A DNA stretch of 64,000 bases, from positions 1-64,000 of the forward strand of contig NZ_CALMPA010000013.1 of NCBI RefSeq assembly GCF_937871615.1. The letters run 5' to 3'. Position 1 is the first letter of the stretch; each line of letters opens with the position of its first letter. This document shows, piece after piece, positions 18,698 to 27,112 of the stretch. The notes beneath the pieces were generated by a model, which had not been told where the DNA came from, ran no database searches, and worked only from the letters and a program-made list of their open reading frames with translations. The stretch comes from an uncultured Sphingomonas sp. (GTDB taxonomy: Bacteria > Pseudomonadota > Alphaproteobacteria > Sphingomonadales > Sphingomonadaceae). The translations under genes and the position numbers were made by a program.

Positions 18698-21445
18698 ATG
18701 CCGAGCCGCTTCGACAATCTGACCAACCGCCGCGCGATCGTCGATCGCCGCGCGCTTTCCGATCGCCTCGCCGCGCTGGAAACCGCCGATCCGGCGACGC
18801 TGCGCCGCGCGGTGACGGCGCAGTTGAAGCAGGCGCTCGATGCGGGCCGGGCGGAGATCGCGCGCCGGTTGATCGAGCGCCCGTCGCGCGGGCTGGAAGC
18901 GGCGAACGCGCAGGCGTTCCTGATCGATCAGTTGCTGCGCGTGTTGTTCGATCTCGTCACCCAGCGGCTCTATCCGCTGAGCAACCCAACCGCAGCGGAG
19001 CGGCTCGCCCTGCTCGCGGTGGGCGGATACGGGCGCGGGGAGATGGCGCCGTTCTCCGATGTCGATATCGCCTTTCTCACGCCATGGAAGCAGACGCCAT
19101 GGGCGGAGCAGGTGATCGAATCCATGCTCTATGTGCTGTGGGATCTGGGGCTGAAGCTCGGCCATTCCAGCCGCTCGCTGGACGAGATGGTGCGTCAGGC
19201 CAAAAGCGACGTGACGATCCGCACCGCGCTGCTCGAAGCGCGTTACGTCTGGGGTGATGAGGCGCTGGCGGACGAGGCCGCGCACCGTTTCAAGGCCGAG
19301 GTGCAGCGCGATACCGAGCGGCAGTTCGTCGCGGACAAGCTGGCCGAGCGCGATCAGCGCCACCTCAAGATGGGCGATACGCGCTATGTCGTCGAGCCCA
19401 ATGTGAAAGAGGGCAAGGGCGGGATGCGCGATCTCCACGCTTTGTTCTGGATCGGCAAATATGTCTATGATGTCGATCGCGCGGCCAATCTGGTCGACAA
19501 GGGGCTGTTCACCCCGGCGGAATATCGCCTGTTCCACCGTGCCGACAATTTCCTGTGGGCGGTGCGCTGCCACCTGCATCTCGTCACTGGCCGGGCCGAG
19601 GATCGGCTGACCTTCGACGTGCAGCGCGAGATTGCGGATCGGATGCGCTTTTCGGACCGGCTGGGGAAATCCGGCGTCGAGCGTTTCATGCAATATTACT
19701 TCCTGCAGGCGAAGGCGGTGGGCACGTTGACCGGCGTGTTCCTCGCGCATCTCGATGAGTTGTTCGCGGCGCGCGGGCGGCGTTTCGGCCTGCCGACGAT
19801 CAGGCGACGCCCGCGCAAGCTGGGCGGTTTCGTGCTCGATCGCGGGCGGCTGGCGTTGCCGAACGATGGTTTCTTCGCCGAAGACCCGGTGCGGCTGATC
19901 GAGATTTTCCAGCTCGCCGATCTGCATCGGCTGGAAATTCATCCGATGGCGATGCGCGCGGCGGCGCGCGATGCGAAGCTGGTCGACGAAATCAGGGACG
20001 ATCCGCGCGCGAACGCGCTGTTCCTCGATCTGGTGGCCAGCCCACGTGATCCTGAGCTGGTGTTGCGCTGGATGAACGAGGCGGGGGTGTTCGGTCGCTT
20101 CGTGCCCGATTTCGGCCGCGTCGTGGCGCAGATGCAGTTCGACATGTATCACCATTACACCGTCGATGAGCATACGATCCGCGCGATCGGGTTGCTGAGC
20201 AGGATCGAGCGCGGCGATTTTATCGAAGAACATCCGCTGACGACCGCGATTTTCAAGCATATCGCGTCGCGGCGCGCGCTTTATGTCGCGGTGCTGCTTC
20301 ACGATATCGCCAAGGGGCGCGGCGGCGATCATTCGGTGCTGGGCGCGCAGGTAGCCGAGCGGCTGTGCCCGCGTTTCGGGCTGACGCCGGCGGAGACGGA
20401 AAGCGTTGCCTGGCTCGTGCGCAATCACCTGCTGATGTCGGCGACGGCGTTCAAGCGCGACCTCGCCGATTTCAAGACCATCCTCGATTTCGCCGCGACC
20501 GTGCAGTCGCCCGAGCGGTTGCGGATGCTGCTGGCGCTCACCGTCGTCGATATCCGCGCGGTCGGCCCGGCGACGTGGAACGGCTGGAAGCGCCAGTTGC
20601 TCAACGATCTGTTCGAGGCGGCGGAGGAGGTGCTGCGGCTCGGCCACAAGCAGCGCGGGCGCGCGGAGCGGTTGGCCGAAAAACAGGCCAATCTCGCGCG
20701 GGCGCTGGATTGGGACGAAGCGACGCTGGCGCGTTTCGTCCGCCACATGCCGGAAGCCTATTGGATTGCCGAGCCGGAGGACGTGCTGGCGCATAACGCG
20801 CGGCTCATCACCGCGGCGGGCGATGCGCAACTGACGATCGAGGCGCAGGTTTATCCCGATCGCGGCGCGACACTGGTGACGGTTTACGCCGCCGACCATC
20901 CCGGCATCTTCTATCGCATCGCCGGCGCGATCCATCTTGCCGGCGGCAATATCATCGACGCGCGCATCCACACCACGCGCGATGGCATGGCGCTCGACAA
21001 TTTCCTCGTGCAGGATCCGCTTGGCCGGCCATTCGACGAAGACGGTCAGCTAAACCGGCTGCGCACCGCGATCGAGGATGCGCTCGCCAATCGCGGCAAG
21101 CTCATCGACCGGCTGAAGGCGAAGCCGCTACCGCGCGTGCGCGCCGATGCCTTTCCGGTCGAGGCGAATGTGCTGGTGGATAATCATGCCTCGAACCGTT
21201 TCACCGTGATCGAGGTGAATGCGCGCGATCGACCGGCGTTGCTCAGCCAATTGGCGCACGCGCTGTTCCAGTCGAAGGTGACGATCCATTCCGCGCATGT
21301 CGCCACTTATGGCGCGCGCGCGGTGGATACCTTCTACCTGACCGATCTGACCGGGGACAAGATCAGCGCGGGCGCGCGGGTGAAGGCGCTGGAGCGGCGA
21401 TTGTTGGATGCGGCGGCGGGGGTGACGAGCGAGCTGGCGGCGTGA
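18698..21445 (+). CDS. glnD: [Protein-PII] uridylyltransferase/uridylyl-removing enzyme
   Basis: Sensor of glutamine that adds UMP to or removes it from PII proteins. Domain order is standard: nucleotidyltransferase with GGYGRGEMAPFSDVD at 109-123 (Asp121 and Asp123 bind metal), then an HD hydrolase with LLHDIAKGRGGDH (His535, Asp536), then two C-terminal ACT domains at about 725-800 and 830-905. Length is 915 residues from the ATG at 18698. In-frame codons upstream translate to an Arg-rich stretch that does not resemble the family, so they are excluded. Confidence 0.95.
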   Translation: MPSRFDNLTNRRAIVDRRALSDRLAALETADPATLRRAVTAQLKQALDAGRAEIARRLIERPSRGLEAANAQAFLIDQLLRVLFDLVTQRLYPLSNPTAAERLALLAVGGYGRGEMAPFSDVDIAFLTPWKQTPWAEQVIESMLYVLWDLGLKLGHSSRSLDEMVRQAKSDVTIRTALLEARYVWGDEALADEAAHRFKAEVQRDTERQFVADKLAERDQRHLKMGDTRYVVEPNVKEGKGGMRDLHALFWIGKYVYDVDRAANLVDKGLFTPAEYRLFHRADNFLWAVRCHLHLVTGRAEDRLTFDVQREIADRMRFSDRLGKSGVERFMQYYFLQAKAVGTLTGVFLAHLDELFAARGRRFGLPTIRRRPRKLGGFVLDRGRLALPNDGFFAEDPVRLIEIFQLADLHRLEIHPMAMRAAARDAKLVDEIRDDPRANALFLDLVASPRDPELVLRWMNEAGVFGRFVPDFGRVVAQMQFDMYHHYTVDEHTIRAIGLLSRIERGDFIEEHPLTTAIFKHIASRRALYVAVLLHDIAKGRGGDHSVLGAQVAERLCPRFGLTPAETESVAWLVRNHLLMSATAFKRDLADFKTILDFAATVQSPERLRMLLALTVVDIRAVGPATWNGWKRQLLNDLFEAAEEVLRLGHKQRGRAERLAEKQANLARALDWDEATLARFVRHMPEAYWIAEPEDVLAHNARLITAAGDAQLTIEAQVYPDRGATLVTVYAADHPGIFYRIAGAIHLAGGNIIDARIHTTRDGMALDNFLVQDPLGRPFDEDGQLNRLRTAIEDALANRGKLIDRLKAKPLPRVRADAFPVEANVLVDNHASNRFTVIEVNARDRPALLSQLAHALFQSKVTIHSAHVATYGARAVDTFYLTDLTGDKISAGARVKALERRLLDAAAGVTSELAA

Positions 21446-21450
21446 CCGTG

Positions 21451-21500
21451 GAGCGGTTGTCGATCCGATCGCATCGGATCGCCGCTCCCTATTCTTTTGT
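21451..21500 (+). terminator. glnD terminator
   Basis: A two-part stem just after the glnD stop: GAGCGG pairs with CCGCTC around an inner nine-base-pair stem CGATCCGAT / ATCGGATCG with loop CGC. It is followed by CCTATTCTTTTG, a moderately U-rich tail. Confidence 0.7.
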
Positions 21501-21555
21501 GTGTCGCGATTTCCGGGGCGGCAGGTGATTCCCCCTGCCTCGAAATCGCTCTGAT

Positions 21556-21659
21556 CTCCCCTCCCCTTCAGGGGAGGGGGTGGGGGAAGTCTCACCGAGG
21601 CCGTCGCCCGCGGTTTATCGCCGCCCCACCCGAACCGCTCCCCTGAAGGGGAGGGGCTT
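21556..21659. repeat. REPIN-like inverted-repeat element, copy 2
   Basis: A 104-base element with the same outer inverted arms as the copy at 9435-9525 (CTCCCCTTCAGGGGAGGGGG at the left and CCCCTGAAGGGGAGGGGCTT at the right). It has the same inner GTCTCACCGAGGCCG and GCCCCACCC blocks. The spacer between arms is longer and differs in sequence. Like copy 1 it lies between convergent genes, here glnD and infC. Confidence 0.85.
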
Positions 21660-21667
21660 CATCCACC

Positions 21668-22213
21668 TCACTTCGGCGCGATCACCATCAGCATCTGGCG
21701 GCCTTCCATGCGCGGATAGGCTTCCACCTTGGCGATTTCGGCGGTGGCTTCGGCGACCCGCTGGAGCACCGCCATGCCGATCTGCCCGTGGCTCAATTCG
21801 CGTCCACGGAAACGCATCGTCACCTTCACCTTGTCGCCGTCCTCAAGGAACTCGACGACCTTCTTCATCTTGGTGTCGTAATCGTGGTCGTCGATGTTGG
21901 GACGCATCTTGATCTCTTTGATCTCCTGCGTCTTCTGGGACTTGCGGGCGGCGTTCGCCTTTTTCTGCGCCTCGTACTTATACTTGCCGACATCGAGGAA
22001 CTTCGCCACGGGCGGATCGGCGTTGGGCGAAACCTCGACGAGATCCAGCCCCACGTCACGGGCCTGCTCGATCGCCTCGCGCGTGTACATCACGCCAAGA
22101 TTCTCGCCCTCATGGTCGATCACACGAACCTTGGGGCTCTGAATCCACTCGTTGAAACGGGGGCCATTCATCGGCGGCGCCTGCATCGGGCGGCGCATCA
22201 TGGGCGGACGGAT
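21668..22213 (-). CDS. infC: Translation initiation factor IF-3, probable ATC start
   Basis: Binds the 30S subunit and checks start codon-tRNA pairing. Characteristic segments: RVIDHEGENLGVM, VEVSPNADPPVAKFLDVGKYKYE, the lysine-rich linker, KMRPNIDDHDYDTK and MEGRQMLMV at the end. The ribosome-binding site AGGAG sits eight bases before ATC at 22213. The first in-frame ATG codons (22201 and 22198) are 20 or more bases away from it. An ATC start fits the known rare starts (AUU/AUC/AUA) by which IF-3 limits its own synthesis, so it is chosen here. The protein is then 181 residues. Confidence 0.9.
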   Translation of the reverse strand: MRPPMMRRPMQAPPMNGPRFNEWIQSPKVRVIDHEGENLGVMYTREAIEQARDVGLDLVEVSPNADPPVAKFLDVGKYKYEAQKKANAARKSQKTQEIKEIKMRPNIDDHDYDTKMKKVVEFLEDGDKVKVTMRFRGRELSHGQIGMAVLQRVAEATAEIAKVEAYPRMEGRQMLMVIAPK

Positions 22214-22243
22214 AGGTACTTCTCCTGCTGGTTCACTGCGCGT

Positions 22244-22272
22244 GATATAGGGCTTTCGCGGGCAAACCGGAA
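22244..22272 (-). promoter_or_regulatory. Possible infC promoter
   Basis: On the minus strand a -35-like TTCCGG and a -10-like TATATC are 17 bases apart, about 30 bases upstream of the infC start. The -35 match is weak; the spacing and -10 are reasonable. Confidence 0.35.
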
Positions 22273-22309
22273 GATGCGAAACGGCCACACCTTGCCGGTC
22301 GCGATGATG

Positions 22310-24304
22310 TCACGCGAGGTCCGGCGCCATGCCCGCGTCGCGCAGCCGCTGGATCACGGCCGAAAGCGCCAGCACCTCCTGTTTCGCGCCTTCGCCGAGC
22401 GGGCGCAGCGCGACCGTACCCTCATCCGCCTCGCGCTTGCCGACGACGAGCAGATTGGGAACCTTGGCCAGGCTGTGCTCGCGCACCTTGTAGTTGATCT
22501 TCTCGTTGCGAAGATCGGTTTCGACGCGCAGGCCCGCCTTGCGCAATTCGGCGGCGACCTGTTCGGCATAATCGTCCGCATCGGAAACGATCGTCGCCAC
22601 CACCGCCTGTACGGGTGCTAGCCATTGCGGCAGCCTGCCCGCGAAATGCTCCACCAGAATGCCGATGAACCGTTCGTAAGAGCCGAAGATCGCGCGGTGC
22701 AGCATCACCGGGCGATGGCGCTGGCCGTCCTCGGCGATATAGCTCGCGTCGAGCCGCTCGGGCAGCACGCGGTCAGACTGGATCGTGCCGACCTGCCACG
22801 TCCGCCCGATCGCGTCGGTCAGGTGCCATTCGAGCTTGGGTGCGTAGAAGGCGCCTTCGCCGGGTAGCTCCTCCCAGCCATATTCGGGCGTGTTGAGCCC
22901 CGCGGCGGCAACCGCGTCGCGCAGTTCGTTTTCCGCCTTGTCCCACATTTCGTCGCTGCCGAAGCGCTTGTCCGGGCGCAGCGCGAGCTTGATCGAATAG
23001 GTGAAGCCGAAATCCTTGTAGATGCGGTCGGCGAGGTTGCAGAACGCCTGCACCTCATCGACGATCTGATCCTCGCGGCAGAAGATATGCGCGTCGTCCT
23101 GCGTGAACTGGCGCACGCGCATCAGCCCGTGGAGCGCGCCGTGCGGCTCGTTGCGGTGGCAGCAGCCGTTTTCATAGAGGCGTAAAGGGAGGTCGCGATA
23201 GGATTTGATGCCCTGTTTGAAGATCAGGATATGCGCCGGGCAGTTCATCGGCTTCAGCGCCATCCACTCGGCCTTGTCCGAAACGATCGGGCCGTCATCC
23301 TCGGTGTTGGGCACCTCGTCTGGGATGACGAACATGTTCTCGCGATATTTGCCCCAATGGCCGGATTGTTCCCACTGGCGCGCGTCCATCACCTGTGGCG
23401 TCTTGACCTCGCGATAGCCCGCGCCGTCGATCGCGCGGCGCATATACGCCTCCAGTTCGCGCCAGATGATATAGCCCTTGGGGTGCCAGAAGACGCTGCC
23501 GTGCGCTTCGGCCTGGAGGTGGAACAGGTCCATCTCCTGCCCCAGCTTGCGGTGATCGCGCTTGGCGGCTTCCTCCAGCCGGAACAGATGCTGGTCGAGC
23601 TGCTTCTTGTTGAGCCAGCCGGTGCCATAGACGCGGCTCAGCATCGCGTTATTCTGGTCGCCGCGCCAATAGGCGCCCGAAACGCGCGTCAGCTTGAACG
23701 CCTGTGGATCGAGCTTGCCGGTGGAGGCAAGGTGCGGCCCCCGGCACATATCGAGCCAGTCGTCGCCCGACCAATAGACCGTCAGTTCCTCGTCGCCGGG
23801 CAGTTCGGCGGCCCATTCGGCCTTGAACGTCTCCCCCTGCTCCTTCCAGCGGCTGATGAGCTGCTCGCGCGTCCACACTTCGCGGCGCAGCGGCTTGTTC
23901 GCGGCGATGATCGCGCGCATCCGCTCCTCGATCACGGACAGGTCTTCTTCCGTGAAGGGGCGGTCCCTGGGCGCGAAATCGTAATAGAAGCCGTCGTCGG
24001 TGGATGGGCCGAAGGTGATTTGCGTGCCGGGGAACAATTCCTGCACCGCCTCCGCCAACACGTGTGCGAAATCGTGCCGCGCCAATTCCAGCGCGTCGGC
24101 TTCGTCGCGCGCGGTGACCAGCGCGAGCTGCGCGTCACGTTCGATCGGGCGATTGAGATCGCGCAACTCGCCATCGACCCGCGCGGCGAGCGCCGCCTTC
24201 GCCAGCCCCGGCCCGATCGCGGCGGCGACATCCGCGGGCGTCGTGCCGTGCGGCATCACGCGGACCGAGCCATCGGGCAGCGAGATCGAAATCATGTCGT
24301 TCAT
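22310..24304 (-). CDS. thrS: Threonyl-tRNA synthetase
   Basis: Charges tRNA-Thr; class II synthetase of 664 residues. Order of parts: TGS domain (about 1-65), editing/SAD domain with [10 protein letters not shown] and [13 protein letters not shown], catalytic core with FWHPKG and KPMNCPAHI (Cys355, a zinc ligand), [20 protein letters not shown] (motif 2), [15 protein letters not shown] (motif 3), and the C-terminal anticodon-binding domain with [11 protein letters not shown]. Only a weak Shine-Dalgarno precedes the ATG. The roughly 200-base leader upstream is unusually structured. infC follows after 96 bases. Confidence 0.96.
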   Translation of the reverse strand: MNDMISISLPDGSVRVMPHGTTPADVAAAIGPGLAKAALAARVDGELRDLNRPIERDAQLALVTARDEADALELARHDFAHVLAEAVQELFPGTQITFGPSTDDGFYYDFAPRDRPFTEEDLSVIEERMRAIIAANKPLRREVWTREQLISRWKEQGETFKAEWAAELPGDEELTVYWSGDDWLDMCRGPHLASTGKLDPQAFKLTRVSGAYWRGDQNNAMLSRVYGTGWLNKKQLDQHLFRLEEAAKRDHRKLGQEMDLFHLQAEAHGSVFWHPKGYIIWRELEAYMRRAIDGAGYREVKTPQVMDARQWEQSGHWGKYRENMFVIPDEVPNTEDDGPIVSDKAEWMALKPMNCPAHILIFKQGIKSYRDLPLRLYENGCCHRNEPHGALHGLMRVRQFTQDDAHIFCREDQIVDEVQAFCNLADRIYKDFGFTYSIKLALRPDKRFGSDEMWDKAENELRDAVAAAGLNTPEYGWEELPGEGAFYAPKLEWHLTDAIGRTWQVGTIQSDRVLPERLDASYIAEDGQRHRPVMLHRAIFGSYERFIGILVEHFAGRLPQWLAPVQAVVATIVSDADDYAEQVAAELRKAGLRVETDLRNEKINYKVREHSLAKVPNLLVVGKREADEGTVALRPLGEGAKQEVLALSAVIQRLRDAGMAPDLA

Positions 24305-24386
24305 GTGAAGGCGTATCCTGTCGATTCACGCGGGCTTATGCACATCGCAGGCCCCGAGGGAAAGTTGCAGGAAACAGGGAAGGCCG

Positions 24387-24420
24387 GGCGCTTGCTCCTC
24401 CCCGTTTCCGGGAAGGCGCC
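24387..24420 (-). promoter_or_regulatory. thrS leader hairpin B with GAAA loop and competing pairing
   Basis: On the minus strand, CTTCCCG (24415-24409) pairs with CGGGGAG (24404-24398) across a GAAA tetraloop, inside an outer GGCGC/GCGCC stem (24420-24416 with 24391-24387). The 24397-24409 segment can instead pair over 13 bases, with two G-U pairs, to 24370-24382 downstream. The two foldings exclude each other, as in attenuators. No strong U-run follows either stem. Confidence 0.5.
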
Positions 24421-24431
24421 TGAAGCGATCG

Positions 24432-24506
24432 TCAGCCGATACGCGTCAGGCCCCCCGGAAAACCGGGGGTAGTGCTAGTCTGGATGGATCGCGCGGCGCG
24501 GTTCAT
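24432..24506 (-). CDS. Putative thrS leader peptide, threonine-rich mini-ORF
   Basis: A 24-codon frame, ATG at 24506 to TGA at 24432, in the leader of thrS. Its translation starts MNRAARSIQTSTTPGF; four of 24 residues are Thr, and codons 10, 12 and 13 (ACT, ACT, ACC) are clustered. The Thr codons lie directly before and partly inside the strong hairpin at 24452-24469. The predicted transcription start from the promoter at 24514-24542 falls at or within a base of the A of the ATG, so it might be leaderless; no Shine-Dalgarno is seen. Function as a threonine sensor is inference. Confidence 0.4.
   Translation of the reverse strand: MNRAARSIQTSTTPGFPGGLTRIG
24452..24469 (-). promoter_or_regulatory. 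thrS leader hairpin A
   Basis: A perfect seven-base-pair GC stem, CCCCCGG / CCGGGGG, with a four-base loop (TTTT on the minus strand). It overlaps codons 13-19 of the Thr-rich mini-ORF, so a ribosome paused at those Thr codons would cover it. Confidence 0.55.
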
Positions 24507-24513
24507 GCGTGTG

Positions 24514-24542
24514 CATATAGCGCGCGGGCGCGATGGCGACAA
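24514..24542 (-). promoter_or_regulatory. Probable thrS promoter
   Basis: Minus strand -35 TTGTCG and -10 TATATG with an exact 17-base spacer. It lies immediately downstream of the terminator of the glycine-zipper gene and about 210 bases before the thrS ATG. Both hexamers match sigma-70 consensus at four of six positions. Confidence 0.5.
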
Positions 24543-24573
24543 CGGGCCTGCCTCCACCGGGGAGACAGGCCCG
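24543..24573 (-). terminator. Terminator of the glycine-zipper gene
   Basis: A long stem: CGGGCCTG pairs with CAGGCCCG, continued by CTCC/GGAG after one mismatch, around a short loop. It lies about 65 bases after the stop of the minus-strand gene at 24637. The trailing sequence (TTGT) is only weakly U-rich. Confidence 0.6.
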
Positions 24574-24636
24574 CGCCCTCGTTACACAACCGGAGGGTTC
24601 CCTCGATACGCAACGCGAGGGAAAGAGGTTTTCGGC

Positions 24637-25011
24637 TCAGCGGCAGTAACCGCGATTGCCGGATTTCTCGATCGCGCGGCCCGCCAGCGCGCCCGCGACG
24701 CCGCCGATCAGCGTGCCGCCCAGCCGGTCGCCACGCGTGTCGACCGTCCGGCCGAGCAGCCCGCCCGCCACCGCGCCGAGCACCGTGCCGGTGGTGCCGT
24801 CGGAGCAGCCGCGATCGCGATAGTGATAGCGCCGGTCGTCATAGCGCCGCGCGTCATAATCGCGATCGTAGCGACCGCGATCGTTATAGCCGTGGCCATA
24901 ACCATTGCCGTAACCGTAGCCGTTGTAGCGCTGCGCCTCGGCGGCACTCGGGGCCAGCGTGGCCGCGCCGATGGAAAGGGCGACGGCGGCCAGTGAAAGC
25001 TTCTTGAACAT
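24637..25011 (-). CDS. Glycine-zipper 2TM domain envelope protein
   Basis: A 124-residue exported protein. The N-terminal signal peptide is MFKKLSLAAVALSIGAATL with probable cleavage after AEA. A Tyr/Gly/Arg/Asp-rich stretch follows at residues 27-66. Then comes a glycine zipper of the 17-kDa antigen type: GTVLGAVAGGLLG and GTLIGGVAGALAG. Such proteins insert in the cell envelope; their exact role is unknown. The ATG at 25011 is chosen because it gives the signal peptide. A far longer in-frame opening upstream runs antisense to the next gene and is not real. Confidence 0.85.
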   Translation of the reverse strand: MFKKLSLAAVALSIGAATLAPSAAEAQRYNGYGYGNGYGHGYNDRGRYDRDYDARRYDDRRYHYRDRGCSDGTTGTVLGAVAGGLLGRTVDTRGDRLGGTLIGGVAGALAGRAIEKSGNRGYCR

Positions 25012-25149
25012 TGTCTCGTCTCCCGTCCGAATTCCGGTCGAGCGCCGGTTTCCCGCCTCGACAAATGCGGATTGCCCGATCCGTGACGAACCGATCCTGA
25101 ATGCGCTGGTTATCGACCGTTCAGGGTTGATGCGGCTATCGCGGGTGCA

Positions 25150-26106
25150 ATGCGCCCGTTGCTGCTTTCGATTGTCGCCGTGCTGCTGGTGGTGCCGGGC
25201 TATGCCGGGATCGACCCGGTGGCGCGCCTCGCGCCCGGCGCGGAGGCGCGTCTTGAGCGTTATGTTCCGCCTGGCGGCTGGCCGGCGCGGATCGGGCGGC
25301 TGGAGCCGGTGGGGGCGATGGTGCTCGACAGCCCGGCGACCGGGTTCGGCGGGTTTTCCGCGCTCGCGCTGGCAGGCGGGCGCGCGACCTTGTTGAGCGA
25401 TTCGGGCAATTGGCTGCGGCTGCGCATCGCGGGCGGGCGCCTCGTCTCCGGCGAAACCGGCGCGCTTGGCACGGGGCCGGGGCGCGGCTGGACGAAGGAG
25501 GATCGCGACAGCGAATCGCTTGCGGTCGATCCGGAAAGCGGCCGGGCATGGGTGGGGTTCGAGCGCGCCAACCAGATCTGGCGCTATGATTCGTCGTTGC
25601 AGCGTGGCGAGGCGCATCGCGCGCCGCGTGAAATGGCGCGGTGGTGGGAGAATGGCGGCGCCGAATCGCTCGCGCGTTTTCCCGATGGCGCTTTTGTCGC
25701 GATCGCCGAACGGTGGCGTGGGGCGACGCGCCCTGCGTTGCTGTTTCTCGGTGATCCGGCTGAGCGGGCGACGCGCATCGCCCGGTTCAGCTATCGCCCG
25801 CCCGCTGGATATGATCCAAGCGATGCTGCGGTGCTGCCGTCCGGTGATCTTGTCGTGCTCAACCGCCGGCATCATGGCTGGCTGCGTTTTTCGGCGAAGC
25901 TGGTGGTGGTGCCGCGTGCGGCGATTCGCGCGGGCGCGATTGTTGCGGGCCATGAGATCGCCACGCTCGCCGCGCCGATCATCGACGAGAATTGCGAGGG
26001 GTTGGCCGTCTCGCGCGAAAATGGCGCGACGATGCTGTGGCTCACCACCGATAACGATCAGATGGCGTTCAGGCGCACGTATCTGATGAAATTCCGGCTG
26101 CGCTGA
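25150..26106 (+). CDS. Secreted esterase-like (phytase-like beta-propeller) protein
   Basis: A 318-residue protein with a hydrophobic N-terminus (MRPLLLSIVAVLLVVPG) and a domain resembling the 'esterase-like activity of phytase' family: GFGGFSALAL, DSESLAVDPESGRAWVGFE, NGGAESLARFPDGAFVAIAE and DENCEGLAVSRENGATMLWL. These repeated blades suggest a beta-propeller. No substrate is known for the family. It is divergent from the glycine-zipper gene and convergent with rpmB, with a shared hairpin in between. Confidence 0.78.
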   Translation: MRPLLLSIVAVLLVVPGYAGIDPVARLAPGAEARLERYVPPGGWPARIGRLEPVGAMVLDSPATGFGGFSALALAGGRATLLSDSGNWLRLRIAGGRLVSGETGALGTGPGRGWTKEDRDSESLAVDPESGRAWVGFERANQIWRYDSSLQRGEAHRAPREMARWWENGGAESLARFPDGAFVAIAERWRGATRPALLFLGDPAERATRIARFSYRPPAGYDPSDAAVLPSGDLVVLNRRHHGWLRFSAKLVVVPRAAIRAGAIVAGHEIATLAAPIIDENCEGLAVSRENGATMLWLTTDNDQMAFRRTYLMKFRLR

Positions 26107-26129
26107 TCGTCATCTCGCGCAACGCCGAA

Positions 26130-26160
26130 CGGCCCGCCCTCCGCTGGGGAGGACGGGCCG
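26130..26160. terminator. Shared hairpin between the esterase-like gene and rpmB
   Basis: A thirteen-position stem (CGGCCCGCCCTCC with GGAGGACGGGCCG, one mismatch) lies between two convergent genes, 23 bases after one stop and 33 bases after the other. It could end transcription from both sides. Confidence 0.65.
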
Positions 26161-26193
26161 TGCGATTCGCAAACGGAAAATCGGTAAGAAGCG

Positions 26194-26487
26194 TCAGGCC
26201 GCGACGGCGGCGCGCTTCTTCACGATATCGCGCTTCAGGCGACGGGCGCGCAGCGACAGCTTCTCGTCGTTGGTCTTGACGAGCCAGTTGTCGAGGCCGC
26301 CATTGTGCTCGACCGAGCGCAGCCCATGGGTCGAGACGCGCAGGCGCACGCCCTTCTCCAGCGTATCGGAGATCAGCGTCACATTCTGCAGATTCGGCAG
26401 GAACGTCCGCTTGGTCTTGTTGTTGGCGTGGGAAACGTTGTTCCCCACCTGACGGCCCTTGCCGGTCAGTTCGCAGATGCGCGACAT
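26194..26487 (-). CDS. rpmB: 50S ribosomal protein L28
   Basis: 97 residues, the long alphaproteobacterial form. The N-terminus [10 protein letters not shown], the segment [14 protein letters not shown] and the core [20 protein letters not shown] are clear L28 signatures, with a basic C-terminal tail. It is a standalone gene driven by a promoter 38-67 bases upstream, whose layout matches that of rpmJ. Confidence 0.96.
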   Translation of the reverse strand: MSRICELTGKGRQVGNNVSHANNKTKRTFLPNLQNVTLISDTLEKGVRLRVSTHGLRSVEHNGGLDNWLVKTNDEKLSLRARRLKRDIVKKRAAVAA

Positions 26488-26525
26488 GATCTAATCCTGA
26501 ATTTCGGTTGCCCGGAAAGAGCGCG

Positions 26526-26554
26526 CTCCTAGTCCGGGGGCGGCATTTCGTCAA
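26526..26554 (-). promoter_or_regulatory. rpmB promoter
   Basis: Minus strand TTGACG, 17-base spacer ending GGAC, then TAGGAG. The same arrangement (TTGACT, 17 bases ending GGAC, TAGGCG) is found upstream of rpmJ. Confidence 0.55.
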
Positions 26555-26600
26555 GTCGTTGAGACTGGTTCGCCGCTGCATAAAACATTAGGCGAGGGCG

Positions 26601-27050
26601 ATGTTCCCGCTGCCTCCCCCGATGCGCGCCGCGCTCGATGCCGCCGCCCATGCCGCGAGCGAGGGCGAGGTTCCCGTGGGCGCGGTGGTGATTCGCGATG
26701 GTGTGGTGATCGCCGCCGCCGCCAATGCGCCGCGGCGTTTGCGCGATCCCACCGCCCATGCCGAGATGCTGGCGATTCGCGCCGCCGCGCAGGCGCTGGG
26801 GCGCGATCGGCTGGAGGATTGCGATCTGTGGGTGACGCTGGAGCCGTGCGCGATGTGCGCCGGGGCGATCGCGCACGCCCGCATTGCGCGGCTCTATTAT
26901 GGCGCGCCCGACCCCAAGGGCGGCGCGGTGGAGCATGGCGCGCGCTTCTTCACCCAGCGGACGTGCCACCACCGCCCGGAGATATTCGCCGGGATCGGCG
27001 ATCGCGAGGCGGGCGAGCTGCTGCGCGATTTTTTCGCCGCGCGGCGTTAG
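26601..27050 (+). CDS. tadA: tRNA adenosine(34) deaminase
   Basis: Converts A34 to inosine in tRNA-Arg(ACG). Zinc-dependent cytidine-deaminase fold with His53 and catalytic Glu55 in TAHAEML, and Cys83/Cys86 in EPCAMCAGAI. The substrate-loop motif YYGAPDPKGGAVEHG and the ending LRDFFAARR are typical of TadA. 149 residues. Divergent from rpmB with 113 bases between them. Confidence 0.93.
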   Translation: MFPLPPPMRAALDAAAHAASEGEVPVGAVVIRDGVVIAAAANAPRRLRDPTAHAEMLAIRAAAQALGRDRLEDCDLWVTLEPCAMCAGAIAHARIARLYYGAPDPKGGAVEHGARFFTQRTCHHRPEIFAGIGDREAGELLRDFFAARR

Positions 27051-27112
27051 GCCCGGTCGCGCCACCGCCGCGCCCCCGCGAGCGGCTTCCGCAAAGCCGG
27101 ACCGGCAAAAAT

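Noticed and set aside
18320-20971. 883-codon open frame antisense to glnD
   Set aside because: Shadow of the well-supported glnD reading frame; rich in Arg, His and Gln with no family features.
27060-27112. Terminator after tadA
   Set aside because: Only a weak six-pair stem, not directly followed by a T-run.
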